Assembly (NCBI GenBank): GCA_027922465.2
Contig: BQMF02000096.1
Coordinates: forward strand, 806,001-870,000
DNA length: 64,000 nucleotides
DNA from: Turritopsis dohrnii
Taxonomy: Eukaryota; Cnidaria; Hydrozoa; Anthoathecata; Oceaniidae
Direction of reading: 5' to 3'
The position numbers and the translations under genes are program-made. The notes under the pieces are model-generated. The model ran no database searches, was not told where the DNA came from, and saw nothing but the letters and a program-made list of their open reading frames with translations. Positions 58,490-64,000 of the stretch are shown piece by piece; the stretch's first letter is position 1; each line of letters begins with the position of its first letter.

Positions 58490-58660
58490 GTTTGACATCT
58501 TGATATTTTTTCCTCGATTTTGAAATTTTTTTCTTGATTTTGAAATTTTTTTCTCGATTTTGAATTTTTTTTCACGATTTTGAATTTTTTTCACGATTTT
58601 GAAATTTTTTTCACGATTTTGAAATTTTGTTCTCGATTTTGAAATTTTTTTCTCGATGGC
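58490..58660. repeat. Subterminal tandem repeats of the composite element
   Basis: Eight or so units of about 20 bases, TCTCGATTTTGAAATTTTTT with TCACGATTTT and TCTTGATTTT variants, lie between the right inverted end and the zinc-ribbon start codon. Weaker relatives of the same unit are at 52975-53125 at the left end. Such arrays usually bind the transposase (inference). Confidence 0.7.
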
Positions 58661-58856
58661 CCCTCTCGGCCACCACAGGCATGGAACCAAATAGCACGAA
58701 AATTAAATATTGAGAGTGAGTTTTATTCATAACTTATAAAACTCGCGACATGTAGCTATATACATCATGCATGATATTGAAATTTCTTTGTTTAGTTTAT
58801 AGATAAACCAATTAACCAGTGAGCCAATACCTGTTCAAGTTTATCCAAACAACAAT

Positions 58857-59690
58857 GAATAAACATTATTACGGTAGCAGCGATAGCGAATACCGTATAA
58901 AAACACCCGTGGACTCCGACTCCTACTCCTACTCCTACTCCTCCTCCTCCTCCGGCCGAAATGGCAATTAGTCTGCGATTTAGAGTCTGCGAGTCCCCGT
59001 TAAAAGCTCAATATACATTCTAATGAACGAACGCAGCCTTTTGAATTTTCGAAGGTTTTAAATCACATACATTTAAAATACGTTTTCTTTGATATTTTAT
59101 CACTTAATTGATGAAGGAATGGATATTAATCAAATAGGTCTACATAAAACTGGGATTTTTTAGTTACTTATGGTACCGAATCAATGAACTTTGGCACTTG
59201 AAAATAGATATGTTTTTCGTGTCAGTAAAGCACAGATCAGACTTTACTTTCTACGTTTGTTAGCTATCTGTTCTGTCTTTGAACATCAAAGTTTTCAAAA
59301 ATCGAGTTAGAAAAAGGCAGTTATCTGTTTGAATTCATTTTCGGTTTCAAAAAATTATAATTCAAAACATACATTTTTTTTTCGAAGAAAAAACATACAT
59401 TTTTTTTTCTACATAAGCTCTTATAAAAAAACGTACGTTAGAAACAGCTCATGCATGTATAATTCTTTTGTCTTCTAATAAATTAAATTGCTGGTGTGTT
59501 ACGATTAGACCCTATTTACACGAGTTAGTAATTTTAAACATTATAATATTGTTTATGCCTGTTTTCCACCAGTAAGATATCTCAAGAAATAACGTTTACA
59601 GAATGTTTAAGAACTTTAAGTAAAATTTCAAATTTAAAAGTATTCTTGTGGCAAGTACTTTTGCTGCTACCGTTTTGCGCCATCTGGCTC
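58857..59690 (-). repeat. 830-bp repeated block, copy B
   Basis: This is the reverse complement of 54330-55160, including the terminal ACGGTAGCAGC/GCTGCTACCGT pair. Its trinucleotide tract at about 58916-58953 is mainly CTCCTA/CTC units, different in composition from copy A. It lies outside the composite element, 180 bases past its right end. Confidence 0.8.
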
Positions 59691-60075
59691 TTGTTTTCTT
59701 TACTTTGAACAGGTATTTGCCAACAGGATAGTTCAATGAGAACCCGTAAACTTTACGGTGAGTATGTGTATTAGTGTTTATTCGTTGTATTTGTTGTTAT
59801 CCAAAGATTATGCTTTTACTTTTCATAATTATTAATAAGCCTTCAATAATTGCAATAATTTGTCAGTTGATTTTTATTCCATGTCGCACCATGTACTTGG
59901 AAGTATATGTGTATGTAATTTGTTGTTATCTCACAAGGAAGTCTAGATCACAAGTTTATGAACTGTAAGCCAGTGTATTTATTAAAAGTATGAATGTCCT
60001 ATTTTAGCTAAACACGCACAACCTCAACGGATGAAACTGAAGGAAAACCTCACAAAATGTTTGAAGGGATGTGAG

Positions 60076-62460
60076 CAACCTCGAACCCAGGGTTTCTTGC
60101 CTTTTCGATATACGGATGGCGGCGAAGAAGACCCTGGTCCCAGCTGCTCAAAATCAACAGTATAAGTGTTGATTTTAATTTATGCAATATTTGCCTCAGT
60201 AAGCCCCACATTTTCATAGTTGCTCTTTCAAGTAATCAAGTTCTGCATAAATTATGTGAAAAATACTAGGAAGACGGCGAACCTTAAGTATTTCAAACAG
60301 AAAGATCAGAAGAGAGGTTTCACGATTAATAAACATGGAAAATGTTGTGAAGCTTTTTGAAAGGCTGCAACTTGCTTTGTTATCGTGCAACCTTGACAAT
60401 ATTTGCTTCAAACCTAAACAAATTGTTTGTTTTGAACATTTGTTATTTGAAAGAGATGTTATTTATTGCTGTTTTACCAACTGGTTATGATGGGAAATCT
60501 TGATTTATCAGTTGCTGCTTAGTTAGCTTTTAGAAAAATTTCAAACATAGTTATCGTTAATATTATTAGTCCCCTAAATTCGATCATGGGAAACTAGATG
60601 AATTTTTTAAACAAGATTGGTATTCCTAAGAGTAATGCAGGAAGAGAATTTTTTACAGATAATATTTTTTTCAGAAGTTACTAAGGAATTATGAGGAAGA
60701 AAATGATATAACATTTTTCCCCGTTGATTCTGGGAGGGAAAGCTTAAATTGTTTTCTGTCATCCAGAGGGGGCTCTTAATGAAAAAATTTTGAAACTATT
60801 TCGGAGCCAAGTATATCAAGATATAATGTTGTGGCTGTGGTCATTGGTGAAGCACACATTCATCGAGTCGTGGTAAGAAATATATTGTTATTTGAAAATT
60901 TCTACTGCATTTTGGTTTTTTATCATAAAAAACATGGTCTTCGACTTCGCTTTGTGGATATCATCAAACATTAAACATAATATAATTCATATATTTATAA
61001 TAAAGTAGTACTGTCAATGTTCCTAATTCAGAATAACAAACAATATGGAATGTAAGCCAAAGCAAGTTCAAAATATTTTTAAATTAAAAACACTGCACAT
61101 CACTGTGGATCAACTAAAACAAAAAATTCTACTCTGTCATAATCATGGTCTTTGTTTATTTTCACCTTTGGAATTAGGAAGTCAGAATTAAGATCAATGA
61201 CAATTACATACTAAACTATAAAAATATAAATGTAGCTATTTATTTTACGTAATATTTGTTTTTTAATTGGGTTTTATATACCAGTAGCAACAAACCTTAC
61301 ATTTTTGCTGCAACCTCCTTCAATCAATAAAACTGTATTAGACGTTGTACTAAAATCGAATTGTGTTAACCCTTCATATGCAGTTTGTTTCAAGACTGAC
61401 ACAAACTTTTTAAATTGATGTTTTCTTTGAACATATTTTGTTTTATTCCCAAAAGTATATATGTGTGGGCAATGATCATTAATGACCCCAACAATGGCCA
61501 ATGGTTGTTTTGTATTTAAAGCTGATTTTTTTTCTTGCATCAGTGTTATTGACATAGTTATGATTTCATCATAGTGTTTATGATATGCAGATGTATGTAT
61601 GTTGACTTTTCTATTGGTGTTTAAATTTGTAAAGGAAGATTGTGTTGTGTCAAAATTAAGCTGCTTTTTCGATTCTATTGTAGTAACCATTGATTTGCAG
61701 GTGGTTATGTGCTGGTTTCAGGTGAACCAGTAGACATTCGTTTAATGGAAAATTTTTGTCTTTATTCAATTTGACTTCTCTGATTTAAGATTTTCGCCAA
61801 GAAGGCATTGCATTTTCGACAAATAGTTTCTGAAAGGCCGTCACCAACATGTATGTTTACACCACATACCGTTGAAATTTTGCAGCTTAAGTTTTTTTTT
61901 TCACCAGACACAGATTGCACTATTTACGAAAAGCTATTGTCAGTAAGACTGCACAATCTGCATGTTCCTCCAACTCTAGGTTTTCGAGAATAGACTGTTT
62001 TAGGTGTAATTTTCAATAACTCTTCGTACATTTAACTAAAAAATTATATTCATCAGTCAACTGATATGCCACTTGAAAATTATGGGGAAGGAACGGCACA
62101 AATTAGTCAGAGAACTAAAAGTCACACTGGCAGCCTCTTTTAACTAAAAAATATTTTATTAAAAACATTATTATCCTATCAAGTTTGGCCAAAAACACAT
62201 GTAGATGAAGGATTGATAAGTTGGAATGTATGCAAATTAAGGAAAAACAAAAATATAATGGTTTTCCAAAAACAATGAATTTATAAAATTTTCTCTTCCA
62301 AACCACGGGCTCGGACTTTCATTCTCGCTTCTGCGTTTACCATTTTGATAAACAACGCGCTGCTAAATTTATTCGAGAATCCTGCTGAACCAATGAAACC
62401 AGGGTCTTCTTCGCCGCCATCCGTATTTCAAAAAGGCAAGAAACCCTGGGTTCGAGGTTG
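60076..62460. mobile_element. 2.4-kb DNA transposon with 10-bp target duplication
   Basis: Inverted ends of about 62-64 bases begin CAACCTCGAACCCAGGGTTT and continue CTTGCCTTTTT, then TACGGATGGCGGCGAAGAAG and ACCCTGG. GGGATGTGAG flanks both sides (60066-60075 and 62461-62470). A duplication of 9-10 bp suits Mutator-like elements. It carries a minus-strand zinc-finger gene remnant and interrupts the MADF-like ORF. Confidence 0.8.
61274..62000 (-). pseudogene. ZAD-type zinc finger protein remnant inside the 2.4-kb element
   Basis: Reading the minus strand from about 62000, VGGTCRLCSLTDN is followed (after a TAG) by KISTVCGVNIHVGDGLSETI and CRKCNAFL. This C-x2-C ... G-D-G-L-x-x-x-I-C-x-x-C arrangement is that of a ZAD zinc finger. 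The open frame 61690-61274 then gives 138 residues (VNIHTSAYHKHYDEIITMS; LAIVGVINDHCPHIY; VLLIEGGCSKNVRF) that I do not recognise. The gene is probably the element's own transposase accessory or the start of its transposase. The catalytic domain is not identified. Confidence 0.4.
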
Positions 62461-62880
62461 GGGATGTGAGAAGGCCACAAGATCTGCAGCTGAGAAAATC
62501 CAACTGCCCACTTGCCAATATTTTAAGGAGTTGGAATTGATCACTGATGCTGTGACCAACTACCGGTAATGTGTCATTAACTTCAACTCCAGATATATTC
62601 ACACCTCCACCTTCCCTGGGATTGGTCACAGAAACATGCAGTAATGATATCTCCTTAACCACTTCATCAAGAAACGAAAAAGGGACTTGACGTCACATGT
62701 AAATGAATTGTTGTTGAATTTGAATGCTCCACCTCAGGTACAAAACAAGAAGAAAAAGTCTCACTCTTTTTTGTCTCAGCTTAGTACAAGACTTCAAGGA
62801 CTTGTCTCCTAGAAAAAAGACGTGCACGGTTGAGAATCGCACAAGTTATGAGTGAACTAAATGGGAATGATGTTGACGAG

Positions 62881-63372
62881 TGAACTTTTTTCATTTATTT
62901 GTTTTTGCTTTTAGACATTAAAATCCATTGTATTTTTATAAACAATCAGGATTCAATTAGGGATTGTTTTAAAGCATATGATGAAAGCATATTGCTCAGC
63001 CTTGGTGAATCACTTTGATTTTCGTGTTTATGCTTGTTTAGTAGTATTCATTTGTTATAGATTTTTACACATTTAGATATGTTCTAAAAGGTTGAAATGT
63101 TGTATTCGTTTCTGTAAATAGCTTATAGACACAGAATGCTGTGTTTCCTTTTGTCTAAGTTAGCTCATTTAATGCTAAAAGTTACTCTCTTCATTATCAA
63201 CGCAATGCATATGTTTTTAATTCATTGAGAATTATGCGAGCATATTATGTATATATTGTGTTGTTCTCATGAGAATGCCCCAACCTCTTCACTTCCTCAT
63301 ATGTATATATATAAAATCATCCAGTTGGATGTGTTGATAATTATCTTCGTTCAAAGTTGTTATATACACTTT
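62881..63372. other. Non-coding gap between the two Harbinger genes
   Basis: This AT-rich stretch of about 490 bases between the convergent genes has no recognisable feature. Confidence 0.4.
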
Positions 63373-64000
63373 TTACATATTGCATTGTCCTTGATCTTCA
63401 GAAAAGAAGTCCTTGAAATTTTCCCGAGCAATTTTAGCATTATTAGAACCTAAGTTCCCCTTCAAAGGCACCAATCCACCAGGTACTTCCATGTTACGCC
63501 ATGTACCAGATCATGTTCCATCCATCGTTTCTGTGTCGATCATTTCTGGTAGACCATATTGGTACAAAGTCTTGATATCCTTATTGTCCATTAAATAATT
63601 ATGCAAAACTACGGAAGCTTTCGTAACGGCAATGACTATTTCTTCCCTGTCTTTGGAGAATGCAAAATCTTGAAGCCAATATTCCAAATGTGTTCTCAAT
63701 TATTCGTCTACATCTAGATAATTTGTAGTTGAATATCCGTTCTTTCATTCCTAATACTTCTCTAGGCTAGGGTTTCATTAGATTCATTCTCAAAGGGAAT
63801 GCTTCATCCCTGACAAAGACATATGGGTAACTTATCTGGCTGAACCATATCAGCTCTGAAATTGGTAAATTCAATTTATTTTCGGTAATTGTTATACCAA
63901 AATTTCAGCTGGAGAAAGCTCCTCCATCACCGTGTCTGCCAGAATTACCGACTTCTACCATTGTAAACTACCCTTGTAGTTTGCATCGCATACCGCCATT
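63373..64000 (-). pseudogene. PIF/Harbinger transposase C-terminal half, cut by the window edge
   Basis: From the right edge inward the minus strand shows MAVCDANYKG (Asp region), GRHGDGGAFS-like and a YVFVRDEAFPLRMNLMKP block with frame changes. Then come ERIFNYKLSRCRRIIENTFG (catalytic Glu in I-E-N-x-F-G), LASRFCI, TKASVVLHNYLMDN and WRNMEVPGGLVPL, with a C-terminal ENFKDFFSEDQ and TAA at 63373-63375. This is the HARBI1-type DDE transposase order. Frameshifts near 63700 and 63900 and in-frame stops (one TGA in MDGT-stop-SGTW) make it inactive. It converges on the MADF-like gene to its left. Confidence 0.75.

Larger units (their letters stand above)
52952..58676. mobile_element. Composite integrase-core DNA transposon with 7-bp target duplication
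   Basis: The inverted ends share GTGGCCGAGARGGGCCATCG followed by AGAAAAAAATTTC. They are flanked by AGGCATG on both sides (52945-52951 and 58677-58683). Inside each end lie degenerate tandem repeats of GAAATTTTTTTCTCGATTTT (clear at 58500-58660 and weaker at 52975-53125). Two convergent genes fill the element: a plus-strand zinc-ribbon gene and a minus-strand zinc-ribbon/integrase gene. Each gene is split by a younger insertion (53495-55303 and 56617-57274). Without them the element would be about 3.2 kb. Confidence 0.8.
60007..62880 (+). pseudogene. MADF-like partner protein of a Harbinger element, split by a transposon
   Basis: After a plausible acceptor (CTATTTTAG, exon from 60010) the frame reads KHAQPQRMKLKENLTKCLKG. 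It is broken at 60075 by the 60076-62460 insertion and resumes in phase at 62471 with KATRSAAEKIQLPTCQYFKE and LELITDAVTNYR before a stop. Later pieces (KRKRDLTSHVNELLLNLNAP; ARLRIAQVMSELNGND-like end at about 62880) look like its C-terminus. The W/Y-F-x-E-L-x-F-L-like ending is the MADF signature found in the second gene of PIF/Harbinger transposons. The convergent Harbinger transposase at 63373-64000 supports the pairing. Assignment is moderate because the conserved Trp residues are not all seen. Confidence 0.45.

Noticed and set aside
58430..58690. ORF rich in FQNREKNFKI repeats on the minus strand
   Set aside because: It is translation of the transposon's subterminal tandem DNA repeats, not a protein-coding signal.
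1..64000. CRISPR arrays, operons, riboswitches and bacterial promoters
   Set aside because: The tandem repeats seen lack regular unique spacers, and split genes with eukaryotic transposons show an animal nuclear genome.

Overview
This is an AT-rich nuclear window from an animal, most likely a cnidarian. Genes are split by GT-AG introns. The recognisable host genes are metazoan: ZRANB3, a glucosidase II beta relative, a CapZIP/RCSD relative and a rhodopsin-class GPCR. The mobile elements include DIRS, Penelope-like, hAT, mariner, Harbinger, LINE and integrase-core elements, a mix familiar from cnidarian genomes. The species assignment is inference, not proof.

Layout. 1-17.9 kb is mostly mobile-element debris: the end of an integrase-core transposon at the left edge, hAT fragments, two 5'-truncated LINEs, a decayed transposase gene, and a near full-length but broken hAT (14.2-17.9 kb). 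A two-exon glucosidase II beta-like N-terminus lies between them. 18.4-30.3 kb is a ZRANB3 gene on the + strand, readable from its N-terminal HARP/SNF2 start to the C-terminal HNH domain. A Penelope-like fragment and hairpin MITEs sit in its introns. 30.8-32.8 kb holds a convergent three-exon CapZIP/RCSD-like gene. 36.1-39.8 kb holds a minus-strand gene for a secreted protein built of one-exon helical modules joined by a constant C-x8-C linker. I recognise no family for it.

44.4-47.3 kb is an internally deleted DIRS retroelement abutting a frameshifted GPCR. 48.6-50.4 kb is a broken mariner. 52.9-58.7 kb is a composite DNA transposon with a 7-bp target-site duplication (TSD). It carries a minus-strand zinc-ribbon/integrase-core transposase and a convergent plus-strand zinc-ribbon gene that resembles G2E3/HECT-type proteins but lacks HECT. 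Each gene is interrupted by a different younger transposon with a perfect TSD. 60.0-64.0 kb is a Harbinger-type element (MADF-like partner on +, transposase on -) whose partner gene is split by a further 2.4-kb element with a 10-bp TSD.

The most interesting items are the C-x8-C modular secreted protein, the composite integrase/zinc-ribbon transposon with its layered insertions, and several features of ZRANB3: a 19-nt exon, a splice acceptor inside a tandem repeat of its own consensus, moved PCNA-type motifs, and one exon junction that carries a stop. All calls come from reading the sequence. No database search was possible.
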